From the NCBI RefSeq assembly GCF_031458115.1, contig NZ_JAVDXV010000005.1:124001-188000 (forward strand): a stretch of 64,000 nucleotides of DNA, given 5' to 3'. The stretch's first letter is position 1, and the number at the start of each line of letters is the position of its first letter. Position numbers and translations under genes: made by a program. Shown here piece by piece: positions 32,052-41,239 of the stretch. The stretch comes from Pelomonas asaccharophilus_A. Its GTDB lineage: Bacteria > Pseudomonadota > Gammaproteobacteria > Burkholderiales > Burkholderiaceae_C. The notes beneath the pieces are model-generated. The model was not told the DNA's origin. It saw nothing but the letters and a program-made list of their open reading frames with translations, and ran no database searches.

Positions 32052-32935
32052 GGGATCTTGCGCAGTTGTTCTTTGACCAGGCCCTCGCTGCGCCACATCA
32101 GGCAGGCGAGCAGGATCAGGCCGATCAGCCCCAGGCGCAGCGCGCCGGAGACGTCGGAGTCGAGGTGGAACGCGTCCTTCGCGAACGGCACCGCCGCGTA
32201 AGCCGCCTGCACGAGACCCACGCCCACCAGCACGCCCGAGGCGTTGCCGATGCCACCGATCATCAGCATGGTCCACAGCACGAAGGTCTCGGACGCGAGC
32301 AGGTAGTCGGGGCCGACGAAGCTCATGTAGTGCGCATACAGCGAGCCGGCGATGGCCGTCAGCGCCGCGCCGGCCAGGATGGCGCGCGTCTTCAGCGACT
32401 TCAGGTCGTAGCCCATGCAGCGGGCCAGCGCTGGCTCCTCGCGCATCAGGCGCAGCGCGCGGCCGAAGCGGCCATCGGCGATGCGCGTGCAGGCCCACGC
32501 GGCCAGCGCCAGCAGCGCGAGCACGACGAGCAGGAAACCGATGGCATCCCACGGCCGCGGCCAGTGCTCGAACAGCGACGGGATGGCGCTGATGCCCTGC
32601 GCGCCGTTGGTCAGCCAGCCCTCGTTGGTGGCGACGGTGCGCAGGATCTCGGCGATGGCCAGCGTGGCGATGCCCCAGTAGTCGGACGCCAACTGGCGGC
32701 CCAGCCGTGCGATGCACCAGCCGAGGCCGCAGGCCAGCGTGATACCCAGCGCCGCACCCGCGGCGGGCGGGTAGCCCGCCTGGATGGCGATGCCGGTGGC
32801 ATAGGCGCCCAGGCCCGCGAACGCGATGTGGCCGAAGTTCAGCAACCCGGCGCAACCGGCCTGCAGGTTCAGGCCCAACGCCATCAGGCCGTAGATGCCG
32901 GCGATGGTGAAGGAGGAGACGAGGAAATCAAACAC
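32048..32935 (-). CDS. livM: Branched-chain amino acid-type ABC permease LivM
   Basis: A 295-residue permease with eight to ten hydrophobic helices. LNFGHIAFAGLGAYATG and MIGGIGNASGVLVGVGLVQ are family motifs of the inner-membrane channel. The GTG at 32935 is chosen as start because a strong GGGAGGTG lies five bases upstream; TTG at 32953 would place that site inside the gene. The 5' end overlaps livH by eight bases. Confidence 0.92.
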   Translation of the reverse strand: MFDFLVSSFTIAGIYGLMALGLNLQAGCAGLLNFGHIAFAGLGAYATGIAIQAGYPPAAGAALGITLACGLGWCIARLGRQLASDYWGIATLAIAEILRTVATNEGWLTNGAQGISAIPSLFEHWPRPWDAIGFLLVVLALLALAAWACTRIADGRFGRALRLMREEPALARCMGYDLKSLKTRAILAGAALTAIAGSLYAHYMSFVGPDYLLASETFVLWTMLMIGGIGNASGVLVGVGLVQAAYAAVPFAKDAFHLDSDVSGALRLGLIGLILLACLMWRSEGLVKEQLRKIP

Positions 32936-33836
32936 GGCGCACCTCCCGGTCAAACAAGCCGTAGGGCTTGAAGAGGAGTGCCAGCAGCAGCATCAGGAAG
33001 GACGCGGCACCGATGTACGACACCGGCATGAAGACCATCGCGTTCTGGCCGCCCAGCAGCTGCAGCAGCGGGCCGAAGTTGATGTTGGTGACGGCCGTCT
33101 CGGTCAGCGCGATCAGCACCGCGCCGGCCACCGCGCCCATCGGGTTGCCCAGCCCGCCCAGGATGGCGGCGGCGAACACCGGCAGCAGCATGTCGTGGCC
33201 CAGGTTGATGTGGGCGCCGCTGGACAGCGCCAGCATGGAGCCGCCCAGCGCCGCCAGCGCGCCGCTGGCGAAGTTGACGCCACGCGTCAGGCCCTCGGCA
33301 TTCAGCCCCGAGGCCGCGGCCAGCGGCGCGTTGCTCGACAGCGCCCGCAGCGCGCGGCCCATGCGCGTGTAGAACAGCAGGCCGCAAAAGGCCGCCAGCA
33401 CGGCGAGGCTGACGCCCAGCGTCGTCGCCTGCAGCGGCGTCAGCATCGCGCCGCCGAACTGCCAGGGTGCGCTAACCGGCAGGTTGAACATGCGCGGGAA
33501 CGAGCCGGCGAAGCCCTGCATGACGGCCACGACCAGCATGGACACGGCCAGCGAACCGATCATCGTGATGGCGGGACCCGACTTGAGTAGGCGGCGGAAG
33601 ACGAGCAGGTGCAGGAGCAGCGTCAGCGCGCCTGTCAGCACGCAGGCCACGGCGATGGCGGCCACCAGCGGCAGACCGGCGGCGCGCAGCGCGAAGCTAA
33701 GGTAGGCGCCGAGCATCGCGTACTGGACGTGCGCGATGTTCGGAAACTTGACGAGGCCGTAGACCATGCTCAGCCCCAGCGCGACGAGCGCCAGGTCCGA
33801 AGCACGCAACAGCGTGTCGATGAGAAATTGAAGCAT
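32928..33836 (-). CDS. livH: Branched-chain amino acid-type ABC permease LivH
   Basis: A 302-residue permease, partner of LivM. Family motifs: LSMVYGLVKFPNIAHVQYAMLGAYLS near the N-terminus, GRALRALSSNAPLAAASGLN and AAAILGGLGNPMGAVAGAVL. It starts MLQFLIDTLLRASDLALVALG at the ATG at 33836. A 92-base gap with a strong hairpin separates it from the binding-protein gene upstream. Confidence 0.94.
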   Translation of the reverse strand: MLQFLIDTLLRASDLALVALGLSMVYGLVKFPNIAHVQYAMLGAYLSFALRAAGLPLVAAIAVACVLTGALTLLLHLLVFRRLLKSGPAITMIGSLAVSMLVVAVMQGFAGSFPRMFNLPVSAPWQFGGAMLTPLQATTLGVSLAVLAAFCGLLFYTRMGRALRALSSNAPLAAASGLNAEGLTRGVNFASGALAALGGSMLALSSGAHINLGHDMLLPVFAAAILGGLGNPMGAVAGAVLIALTETAVTNINFGPLLQLLGGQNAMVFMPVSYIGAASFLMLLLALLFKPYGLFDREVRRV

Positions 33837-33865
33837 TGGGGAACTGCAGGGGCGGCCTGACCCAG

Positions 33866-33889
33866 CCCGCACGGCCAAGACCGTGCGGG
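33866..33889 (-). promoter_or_regulatory. Strong hairpin between binding-protein gene and livH
   Basis: CCCGCACGG (33866-33874) pairs perfectly with CCGTGCGGG (33881-33889) around CCAAGA. There is no T-run. In liv-type operons such hairpins partly terminate or protect the upstream mRNA, so that binding protein is made in excess over the permease. That role is inferred here. Confidence 0.65.
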
Positions 33890-33928
33890 TGGGGGGCTCT
33901 AGGAGTAATCAGTGCGGGAGCGAGGAGA

Positions 33929-35029
33929 TCAGCGGGGGACGACCTTGCCGTCGTACTTCAGCTTGGCGTACGGCGGGTCGATACGCTGGCGGTCGGCGTC
34001 GAACGCGATGGGGCCGGTGACGCCCACGTAGCCGCCCTTGCCCAGTTCCTTCAGCGCGGCCTGGATGGCGGCCGGCTCGGTGGACTTGGCCTTGTTGATG
34101 GCCGCGGCGGTCAGCATGACGGCGTCGTACGCATAGCCCGTGTACGAGGTCTTGGTGCCTTCCTTGTACTTGGCGTTGAACGCGGCCTGGTAGGCCTTGC
34201 CGGCGTCGCCGTAGACGTTGCCGACCTCCATACCCAGTTGGCCCTTGGCGATGTCTGCCGGCGTGTCGGACAGGCTCATGCTCAGCAGGATCGCGTACCA
34301 GGGCCTGGCGCGCAGTCCCAGCTCCATGGCCTCGCGGTTCAGCACCGCGGACTCCTGGCCGTAGGCCGTGTAGATGTAGGCATCGGGCTCGGCGCGCGAC
34401 ATCTGCTGCAGCTCGCGGCGGTAGGTGCTCTGGCCCTGCGTGTAGAGCAGTTCGCTGACGATCTGGCCGCCCAGCTTGGTGAACTCCTCGCGGAAGCCGT
34501 GGGCCACGCCCTGGCCGTAGGCGTTGTTGGGCGCCATCATGGCCACCTTGCGGTAGCCCAGCGCCCACGCATCGGCGGCCGAGAACTTGTTGCCCAGGTT
34601 CTCCAGGCCGATGAGGTTGAACGAGGTGGCGCCCAGATCGCGGATCTTGATGCTGGTGCTGGCGATGTTGATGTGGGTCACACCTTCCTTCACCAGGTAC
34701 TGGGCCGTCGGCAGCGTGATGCCGGAGCTGTACTCGCCGATGACCACCGGCACCTTGTCGACGCTGACGAGCTTGCGCGCGGCGTTCAGCGCCGTCGTCG
34801 CGTTGCCGCCCGAGTCTTCGATGATGACGTTGAACTTCTTGCCCAGCACGCCGCCGGACGCGTTGACCTTCTCGGCCGCCAGCACGACGGCGCGCCGCAC
34901 GTCTTCACCGACGGTGGCGTTGGAGCCGGTGAGCGACAGCACGGCGCCCATGTTGATGGTGTCCTGCGCGTGAGCAGGCAGGACGGCGGCCAACAACAGG
35001 CCGGAAGCGAACAGGCGTCGAGAGGTCAT
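33929..35029 (-). CDS. Periplasmic ABC substrate-binding protein (LivJ/K family)
   Basis: A 366-residue binding protein with signal peptide MTSRRLFASGLLLAAVLPAHAQ, then TINMGAVLSLTGSNATVGEDVRRAVVLA, VVIGEYSSGITLPTAQ, THINIASTS and TGYAYDAVMLTAAAI. The fold is that of amino-acid or amide receptors of HAAT transporters. It lies 37 bases after pruA and directly upstream of livH, so its ligand is plausibly the source of P5C or glutamate, such as proline or a related amino acid. This is inferred from context only. Confidence 0.92.
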   Translation of the reverse strand: MTSRRLFASGLLLAAVLPAHAQDTINMGAVLSLTGSNATVGEDVRRAVVLAAEKVNASGGVLGKKFNVIIEDSGGNATTALNAARKLVSVDKVPVVIGEYSSGITLPTAQYLVKEGVTHINIASTSIKIRDLGATSFNLIGLENLGNKFSAADAWALGYRKVAMMAPNNAYGQGVAHGFREEFTKLGGQIVSELLYTQGQSTYRRELQQMSRAEPDAYIYTAYGQESAVLNREAMELGLRARPWYAILLSMSLSDTPADIAKGQLGMEVGNVYGDAGKAYQAAFNAKYKEGTKTSYTGYAYDAVMLTAAAINKAKSTEPAAIQAALKELGKGGYVGVTGPIAFDADRQRIDPPYAKLKYDGKVVPR

Positions 35030-35066
35030 AGCGAATCTCCAGGTTGGGGTGGGAAGCGGATCGGGT

Positions 35067-36740
35067 TCAGGCCGAAGCCATGTGCGGATAGCGGTGGTCG
35101 GTGGGCGGCACCAGCGTTTCCTTGACGGTGCGCGGCGACACCCAGCGCAGCAGGTTCAGCGCGGAGCCGGCCTTGTCGTTGGTACCGCTGCGGCGTGCGC
35201 CGCCGAAGGGCTGCTGGCCGACGACGGCGCCGGTGGGCTTGTCGTTCACGTAGAAGTTGCCGGCCGCGTTGCGCAACCCGGCATCGGCCTCGGCCAGCGC
35301 CGCGCGGTCCTGCGCGAAGACGGCGCCGGTCAGCGCGTAGGCCGTGCTGGTGTCCACGGTCTTCAGCAGCTCGGGCCACGTCGCGTCGGCGTACACATGC
35401 ACGGCCAGCACGGGGCCGAACAGCTCGTCGGTCATCAGCGCATGCGTGGGGTCCGCCACCTCGACCAGCGTCGGCGGCACGAAGTAGCCCACGCGGTCGT
35501 CGGGGTTGGCGGCGGTCAGCACCTGCGCGCCGCTGTCGTCGCGCGCGGCGGCGATGGCACGCGACAGGCGCGTGAACGCGCGGCGGTCGATGACGGCGCC
35601 CATGAAGTTGCCGAAGTCGGTCACATCACCCATGCGCAGCGTGGCGATCAGGTCCAGCAGCTGCGCCTTCACGAGCGGCCACAGCGACGCCGGGATGTAG
35701 GCGCGCGACGCGGCACTGCACTTCTGGCCCTGGTACTCGTAGGCGCCGCGCAGCAGCGCGACGCACAGCGCATCGACGTCAGCCGACGCATGTGCGACGA
35801 CAAAGTCCTTGCCGCCGGTCTCGCCCACCAGGCGCGGGTAGGCGCGGTAGGTCGGCAGGTTCTGCGCCGTCTGCAGCCACAGCTGGTCGAACACGGCCGT
35901 GGAGCCGGTGAAGTGGATGCCCGCCAGGTGCGGGCAGGCCAGCAGCTCGGCGCTGATGGCCTGCGCGTCGCCGGGCAGGAAGTTGATGACGCCCGGCGGC
36001 AGGCCGGCCTCGTGCAGCAACTCCATGAACAGGTAGTTGGATAGTGACGCCGTGGCCGACGGCTTCCAGATCACCGTGTTGCCCATCAGCGCCGGTGCGA
36101 TGGCCAGGTTGCCGCCGATGGCCGTGAAGTTGAACGGCGTGACGGCGTAGACAAAGCCTTCCAGCGGCCGGTGGTCGGTGCTGTTGCGCACGCCCACCGA
36201 CGACAGCGGCTGCTGCGCGGCGATCTCCTGCGCGAACTGCACGTTGAAGCGCAGGAAGTCGATCAGCTCGCAGGCCGAGTCGATCTCGGCCTGCACGGCC
36301 GTCTTGCTCTGGCCCAGCATGGTCGCGGCGTTCAGCCGCTGGCGCCACGGGCCGGCCAGCAGTTCGGCGGCCTTCAGGAAGATGCGGCTGCGCGCTTCCA
36401 GCGGCCAGCTGGCCCAGTCGGCCGCGGCGGCCTGCGATGCGGCAATGGCCGCCTGCGCCTCGGCTTGGCCGGCCTGCGCCGTGCGCGCCAGCACGTACGC
36501 ATGGTCGTGCGGGCAGACCACGTCGGCCTGGGTGGAGGTCATCACCGCACGGCCGGCGATGACCAGCGGCACGTCCACCGTGCGCTCGCCCTGCGTGCGC
36601 AGTTCGGTAGCCAGCGCGGCGCGCTCGGCGCTGCCAGGGGCATAGCCCAGCACCGGTTCGTTGTGCGCGGCATAGCGGGGCTGCCCCCATTGGGTGCGAG
36701 CGGGTGTGGCGGATGCGCCGGCTTCTTGAATCCTGTTCAT
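35067..36740 (-). CDS. pruA: L-glutamate gamma-semialdehyde (1-pyrroline-5-carboxylate) dehydrogenase
   Basis: This enzyme oxidises glutamate semialdehyde, formed from proline, ornithine or arginine, to glutamate with NAD. The 557-residue protein is of the stand-alone ALDH4 type rather than the PutA fusion. It begins with NEPVLGYAPGSAERAAL; the catalytic Cys is C341 in EYQGQKCSAASR, the general base Glu is in LVGETGGKDF, and FVYAVTPFNFTAIGGN is the NAD-binding stretch. ATG at 36740 is preceded by AAGGTG; a GTG one codon earlier is possible. It heads the operon with the liv genes and is divergent from a GntR regulator. Confidence 0.92.
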   Translation of the reverse strand: MNRIQEAGASATPARTQWGQPRYAAHNEPVLGYAPGSAERAALATELRTQGERTVDVPLVIAGRAVMTSTQADVVCPHDHAYVLARTAQAGQAEAQAAIAASQAAAADWASWPLEARSRIFLKAAELLAGPWRQRLNAATMLGQSKTAVQAEIDSACELIDFLRFNVQFAQEIAAQQPLSSVGVRNSTDHRPLEGFVYAVTPFNFTAIGGNLAIAPALMGNTVIWKPSATASLSNYLFMELLHEAGLPPGVINFLPGDAQAISAELLACPHLAGIHFTGSTAVFDQLWLQTAQNLPTYRAYPRLVGETGGKDFVVAHASADVDALCVALLRGAYEYQGQKCSAASRAYIPASLWPLVKAQLLDLIATLRMGDVTDFGNFMGAVIDRRAFTRLSRAIAAARDDSGAQVLTAANPDDRVGYFVPPTLVEVADPTHALMTDELFGPVLAVHVYADATWPELLKTVDTSTAYALTGAVFAQDRAALAEADAGLRNAAGNFYVNDKPTGAVVGQQPFGGARRSGTNDKAGSALNLLRWVSPRTVKETLVPPTDHRYPHMASA

Positions 36741-36747
36741 CACCTTA

Positions 36748-36759
36748 TGAATACATTCA
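36748..36759. promoter_or_regulatory. Inverted repeat TGAAT-AC-ATTCA next to pruA
   Basis: Perfect five-base arms with a two-base centre, eight bases before the pruA ATG. It may be a second site for the divergent GntR regulator, overlapping the pruA ribosome-binding region. Confidence 0.45.
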
Positions 36760-36765
36760 AATACT

Positions 36766-36779
36766 GATTGGATCCAATC
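36766..36779. promoter_or_regulatory. 14-bp perfect palindrome, probable GntR/FCD operator
   Basis: GATTGGATCCAATC is a perfect palindrome. Its core ATTGGATCCAAT has the spacing of ATTGTATACAAT-like sites bound by FCD-type GntR proteins. It sits in the unusually AT-rich part of the pruA-gntR divergent region, near TTATAC, a candidate -10 box toward the regulator. Confidence 0.65.
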
Positions 36780-36881
36780 TTATACATGGAGGATCCTGTT
36801 GGACAATGGGCTTTACCCGCAGGCAGCCTTCGTGGCGATGCGGTGGCGCCACACAGAACAAATCGCCCGACGAGACAAGAC

Positions 36882-37577
36882 ATGCCCGCCATGAAGGAAG
36901 CCAAGGCCCTGCACCAGGACATCCGCGATCAGCTGCGGGAGGACATCCTGAGCGGCGCGCTGCCTGCCGGCACGCCGCTGCGCCAGGACGCGCTGGCCGA
37001 GCGCTTCAACGCCAGCCGCATTCCCGTGCGCGAGGCGCTGCGCCAGCTGGAAGCCGAGGGCCTGATCGCGCACCAGCTCAACCGCGGCGCCGTCGTGGCT
37101 GGCATGAGCGTGGAAGACATCTGCGAGCTGCTGGACATCCGCGTCGCGCTGGAATGCCATGCCGCGAGGCTGGCCGTGCCCAACATGGTGGAGCGCGATT
37201 TCCAGGCGATGGAGGCCATCCTGGCCGCCTATTCAGAAGCGCAGACCATCCCGGAATGGGCCGAGCACAACCGGCGCTTCCACCTGGCGCTGTCGGCGCC
37301 GGCGAACAACAAGCGGCTGGTGCGGCTGATCGAGGAGTTCTGCCTGAACACCGACCGCTACACGCACGCCGCCATGTCTCGCGCCACCGGCAAGGACAAG
37401 CCGCAGGAAGACCACTTCCGCATCGTCGAGGCCGCCCGTGCACGCGATGCCGATCAGGTTGCCGCGCTATTGGAAGTGCACATCCTCGACACCAAGAAGG
37501 AACTGATGGCCAGCGCACGCAGCGGCGCCATCGGCGGCCTGGTGCGCAACAGCGGCTTCATGCAGGCGACGTTCTAA
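36882..37577 (+). CDS. GntR family (FCD subfamily) transcriptional regulator
   Basis: A 231-residue regulator: an N-terminal winged helix (LHQDIRDQLREDILSGALPAG, LAERFNASRIPVREALRQLEAEGLI) and a C-terminal FCD effector domain with metal-ligand-like His in AEHNRRFHLAL and EDHFRIVEA. FCD regulators respond to small organic acids or amino acids. It is divergent from pruA over two inverted repeats, so it probably represses the pruA-liv operon and itself. ATG at 36882 is chosen; ATG at 36891 is also possible. A long in-frame extension to 36768 covers the operator and is rejected. Confidence 0.9.
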   Translation: MPAMKEAKALHQDIRDQLREDILSGALPAGTPLRQDALAERFNASRIPVREALRQLEAEGLIAHQLNRGAVVAGMSVEDICELLDIRVALECHAARLAVPNMVERDFQAMEAILAAYSEAQTIPEWAEHNRRFHLALSAPANNKRLVRLIEEFCLNTDRYTHAAMSRATGKDKPQEDHFRIVEAARARDADQVAALLEVHILDTKKELMASARSGAIGGLVRNSGFMQATF

Positions 37578-37605
37578 GGCAGGCCGCTCGCGGCGGCCTG
37601 TTCGA

Positions 37606-39324
37606 TCAGTAGCCCGCCGCCAGCCCCGAGTTGCGCCGCGGATCGTTGGCACCGTAATAGCGGTTCTTGCCCACCGGCTTGCCACCCAGCTTCGGTGCAC
37701 CGACAAGGATGGTCGCGAGGTGGTTGGCCGGCTGCGGTTCGGCGAACTTGTGGCCCCAGCCTTCCAGGATCTTGCGCGTGTCGGGCGACAGCGCGAAGTC
37801 CTCGACGTTGGTGGCCTCCGGCAGCCACTGCTGGTGGAAGCGCGGTGCGTCGGTCGCCTCCTGCACATCCATGCCGTAGTCGATGACGTTGATCATCGTG
37901 TGCAGCACGGCGGTGATGATGCGGCTGCCACCCGGCGTGCCCACCACCATCACCGGCTTGCCGTCCTTGCTGATGATGGTGGGGCTCATGGACGACAGCG
38001 GCCGCTTGCCCGGCTCGATCTTGTTGGCCTCACCCTGCACCAGGCCGTACAGATTGGGCACGCCCACCTTGGCGGTGAAGTCGTCCATCTCGTCGTTCAG
38101 CAGCACGCCGGTCTTGGCGGCGGTCAGCCGCGCACCGAACCAGTCGTTCAGCGTGTAGGTCACCGACACCGCGTTGCCCCACTTGTCGACGATGGAGTAG
38201 TGCGTCGTGTTGCTGCCCTCGTGCGGCGCCACGCCGGGCTTGATGTCCTTGGACACACCGGCCTTGTCCGGCTGGATGACCGCGCGGATCTGGGCCGCAT
38301 ATTCCTTGCTCAGCAAACGCTCCAGCGGGTTCTTCACGAAGTCGGGGTCGCCGAGATAGCTGTTGCGGTCCACATAGGCGTGGCGCATGGCCTCGATTTG
38401 GTAGTGCACGGCCTGCGCGGAGCGAAAGCCCAGTTCCTTCAACGGGTAGCCCTCCAGCACGTTCAGGATCTCGCAGATGATGACGCCGCCCGAGCTGGGC
38501 GGCGGCGCCGACACGACGCGGTAGCCGCGGTAGTCGCACTCCACCGGCTTCAGCTCGCGCGTGGCGTACTGGTCGAAGTCGGCCTGCTGCAGGATGCCCT
38601 TGCCGGCCTGGCTGCTGGCGACGATGGCGGCGGCCACCGGCCCCTTGTAAAAGCCCGCCTCGCCCTTGTCGCGGATGGCCTTCAGCGTGTTGGCGAGGTC
38701 TTTCTGCACCAGCTTCTGGCCCACCTGGAACGGCTCGCCCTTGTTCAGGAAGATGACGGCGGTGGCCGGGTCCTTGCGGAAATCGTCGGTCGCGCTGTGC
38801 AGCATGTCGATGTCGCCCTGGTCCAGCACGAAGCCCTTCTCCGCATGGTGGATGGCCGGCGCGATGACGGTGGCGCGCTTCATCGTGCCGTAGCGCTTCA
38901 GCGCGTACTCCAGGCCCGACACGCTGCCCGGCACGCCCACCGCGAGGTGGCTGCGCGTGCTCAGGCCCTTGATGACGTTGCCGTCCTTGTCGAGGTACAT
39001 GTTGGCCGTGGCGGCCAGCGGTGCCTTCTCGCGGAAGTCGAGGAAGGTCTTGCGGCCATCGGCCAGCTGGATGGTCATGAAGCCGCCGCCGCCCAGGTTG
39101 CCGGCCGCCGGGTAGACCACGGCCAGCGCGTAGCCCACCGCCACGGCCGCATCCACCGCGTTGCCGCCGTCCTTCAGCACGTCCACGCCCACGCGCGTGG
39201 CCAGGTGCTGGGCGGTCACCACCATGCCGTTCTCGGCGGCCACGGGCGCCACCGACGCGGCCTGCACGGTCACGCCAACCCACAAGGTCGCCACCACCAC
39301 GGCCAGATTCTTCATCGCTCTCAT
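37606..39324 (-). CDS. ggt: Gamma-glutamyltransferase (gamma-glutamyltranspeptidase)
   Basis: A 572-residue periplasmic N-terminal nucleophile enzyme that cleaves gamma-glutamyl compounds such as glutathione, releasing glutamate. Signal peptide is MRAMKNLAVVVATLWVGVTVQA. The autoprocessing nucleophile is T373 in GSNTTHYSIVD, giving a large subunit of about 350 residues and a small one of 200. NLGGGGFMTIQLADG, DFREKAP and SSMSPTIISKDGKP are family signatures. It converges on the GntR gene. Glutamate release fits the neighbouring pruA-liv amino-acid locus. GGAG lies eight bases before the ATG at 39324. Confidence 0.95.
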   Translation of the reverse strand: MRAMKNLAVVVATLWVGVTVQAASVAPVAAENGMVVTAQHLATRVGVDVLKDGGNAVDAAVAVGYALAVVYPAAGNLGGGGFMTIQLADGRKTFLDFREKAPLAATANMYLDKDGNVIKGLSTRSHLAVGVPGSVSGLEYALKRYGTMKRATVIAPAIHHAEKGFVLDQGDIDMLHSATDDFRKDPATAVIFLNKGEPFQVGQKLVQKDLANTLKAIRDKGEAGFYKGPVAAAIVASSQAGKGILQQADFDQYATRELKPVECDYRGYRVVSAPPPSSGGVIICEILNVLEGYPLKELGFRSAQAVHYQIEAMRHAYVDRNSYLGDPDFVKNPLERLLSKEYAAQIRAVIQPDKAGVSKDIKPGVAPHEGSNTTHYSIVDKWGNAVSVTYTLNDWFGARLTAAKTGVLLNDEMDDFTAKVGVPNLYGLVQGEANKIEPGKRPLSSMSPTIISKDGKPVMVVGTPGGSRIITAVLHTMINVIDYGMDVQEATDAPRFHQQWLPEATNVEDFALSPDTRKILEGWGHKFAEPQPANHLATILVGAPKLGGKPVGKNRYYGANDPRRNSGLAAGY

Positions 39325-39494
39325 CGCGCGGACTCCATCTCGTTGACAACGCGGCCGACCTTACTGCTACCGCCCTCGCCCACCCATCCCGTCAATCGAG
39401 TTGGCGGGTGACGCGGGCACAGCGCGCCGTCCGACACGCCCGGTGACATCTCAGGCCTAGCCTTGGCAACGTCGAGACCTCTGCAACCTGCTCC

Positions 39495-41228
39495 ATGACC
39501 ACCGCTACCGTCGCCGCCGATGCGCCCTCCGCCTGGGGGCGTTTCCTCGTGGTTGCCAAGCCCTACTGGATGGGCGACCGCAAGCGCGTGGCATGGGCGG
39601 TACTGGTGGGCTTGATCGCGCTGATGCTGCTGGACACGCAGCTGGCGGTGCTCATCAATGACAAGACCGGCGAGTTGACCTCGGCGCTCGCAGCGCGCGA
39701 CGAAGAGCGCTTCTGGGAAGCCGTGCGCGGCATGCTGTGGGTGGTGGGCATCGCGGTGCCGGTCTATGCGTTCTATTACGCGTCGCGCGACGCGTACGCC
39801 AACGACTGGCGCCGCTGGCTGACGCGCCGCTACCTGGACGCCTATCTCGGCGACCGCGCCTACTTCCGGCTGGCCGGCGTCGACAACCCCGACCAGCGCA
39901 TCGCCGACGACATCAACACCTTCACCGGCCGCTCGCTGAACTTCATGCTGATTCTGCTCGGCTCGGCCATGCAGCTGGTCGCGTTCAGCACGGTGCTGTG
40001 GGGGCTGTCGAAGATGCTGGTGGGCTTCCTGATCGCGTATGCGCTGATCGGCACGGTGCTGTCCATCGGCCTGTTCGGCCGGCCGCTGATCCGGCTGAAT
40101 TTCTGGCAGCTCAAGCGCGAGGCGGACTTCCGCTTCCGGCTGATGCGGCTGCGCGAGAACGCCGAGTCCATCGCCTTCTACCGCGGCGAAGAGCAGGAGC
40201 GCCACCAACTGGACCAGCGCCTGCGCGCCGCGCTGCTGAACACGAAGAAGATGATTCGCGCCCAGTTCCTGCTGAACCTGTTCCAGCGCTCGTTCAGCCA
40301 GCTGAGCCTGCTGGTGCCCTTCGTCGTGCTGGCGGGCCAGGTGCTGTCTGGCGCGCTGGAGGTGGGCCAAGCCGTCAAGGCCGCGGGCGCGTTCGCGGCG
40401 GTGCTGAGCGCGGTGTCGCTGATCGTCGAGAACTTCGAGAGCCTGTCGCGCTTCGTCGCCGGCATCGACCGCCTGCACGTGATGGCCGAGAAGCTGCAGC
40501 AGGAGCCGCCGGCCGCCGGCATCGACCTGCAGCCGGCGCAGGACCTGAAGCTGTCCAACGTCACCGTGAAGGCGCCCGACAGCGACCGCGTGCTGGTGAA
40601 GGATCTGTCGCTGACCGTGCCCGCCGGCGAATCGCTGCTGATCACCGGCGCCAGTGGCTGCGGCAAGAGCTCGCTGCTGCGGGCCATCGCGGGCCTGTGG
40701 ACGCAAGGGGGCGGACGCATCGACCAGCCGCCGCAGGAGGACGTGTTCTTCCTGCCGCAGCGCCCCTACCTGCAGACCGGCTCGCTGCGCAGCCAGCTCA
40801 TCTACCCCAGCACGCACACCGAGCTGGACGACGACGCGCTGCTGAAGGTGCTGGACGAGGTGCAGCTGCGCCACCTGGCCGAGAGCGAGAGTGGCCTGGA
40901 CCGCAAGGAGGACTGGGAGAAGGTGCTCAGCGGCGGCGAGCAGCAGCGCCTGGCCTTTGCGCGGCTGCTGGTCCATGCGCCGCGTGTGGCCATCCTGGAC
41001 GAAGCCACCAGCGCGCTGGACGACGCCAACCAGAAGCGCCTGTACGAACGATTGCGCGAGCGCGGCACGACGCTGATCAGCATCGCCCACCGTGCCGCCG
41101 TCGCCAGCTTCCACCGCCGCGTGCTGCAACTGACCGGCGGCGGGCGCTGGAAGTTGTTCAAGACCCCGGACGCGACGTTGCAGGCCGACGAAGCCTCGGC
41201 GACGCCGGGCAGCAAGACCAAGCCCTGA
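39495..41228 (+). CDS. SbmA/BacA-type ABC transporter half-protein with ATPase domain
   Basis: A 577-residue fusion of an ABC_membrane_2 (SbmA/BacA, YddA) permease and an ATP-binding domain. It begins with FLVVAKPYWMGDRKRVAW, and includes RRWLTRRYLDAYLGDRAYFRL and NPDQRIADDINTFTGRSL. The ATPase part has Walker A GASGCGKSS, signature LSGGEQQR and Walker B VAILDEATSALDD. It works as a homodimer in the inner membrane; related proteins handle cobalamin-like compounds, peptides or long-chain fatty acyl compounds. Substrate unknown. The next gene starts 11 bases downstream. Confidence 0.9.
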   Translation: MTTATVAADAPSAWGRFLVVAKPYWMGDRKRVAWAVLVGLIALMLLDTQLAVLINDKTGELTSALAARDEERFWEAVRGMLWVVGIAVPVYAFYYASRDAYANDWRRWLTRRYLDAYLGDRAYFRLAGVDNPDQRIADDINTFTGRSLNFMLILLGSAMQLVAFSTVLWGLSKMLVGFLIAYALIGTVLSIGLFGRPLIRLNFWQLKREADFRFRLMRLRENAESIAFYRGEEQERHQLDQRLRAALLNTKKMIRAQFLLNLFQRSFSQLSLLVPFVVLAGQVLSGALEVGQAVKAAGAFAAVLSAVSLIVENFESLSRFVAGIDRLHVMAEKLQQEPPAAGIDLQPAQDLKLSNVTVKAPDSDRVLVKDLSLTVPAGESLLITGASGCGKSSLLRAIAGLWTQGGGRIDQPPQEDVFFLPQRPYLQTGSLRSQLIYPSTHTELDDDALLKVLDEVQLRHLAESESGLDRKEDWEKVLSGGEQQRLAFARLLVHAPRVAILDEATSALDDANQKRLYERLRERGTTLISIAHRAAVASFHRRVLQLTGGGRWKLFKTPDATLQADEASATPGSKTKP

Positions 41229-41239
41229 AGGAGCCCGCC

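Noticed and set aside
36768..36881. Longer N-terminus for the GntR regulator
   Set aside because: It would place the operator palindrome and probable -10 box inside the gene, and the extra residues have no counterpart in the family.
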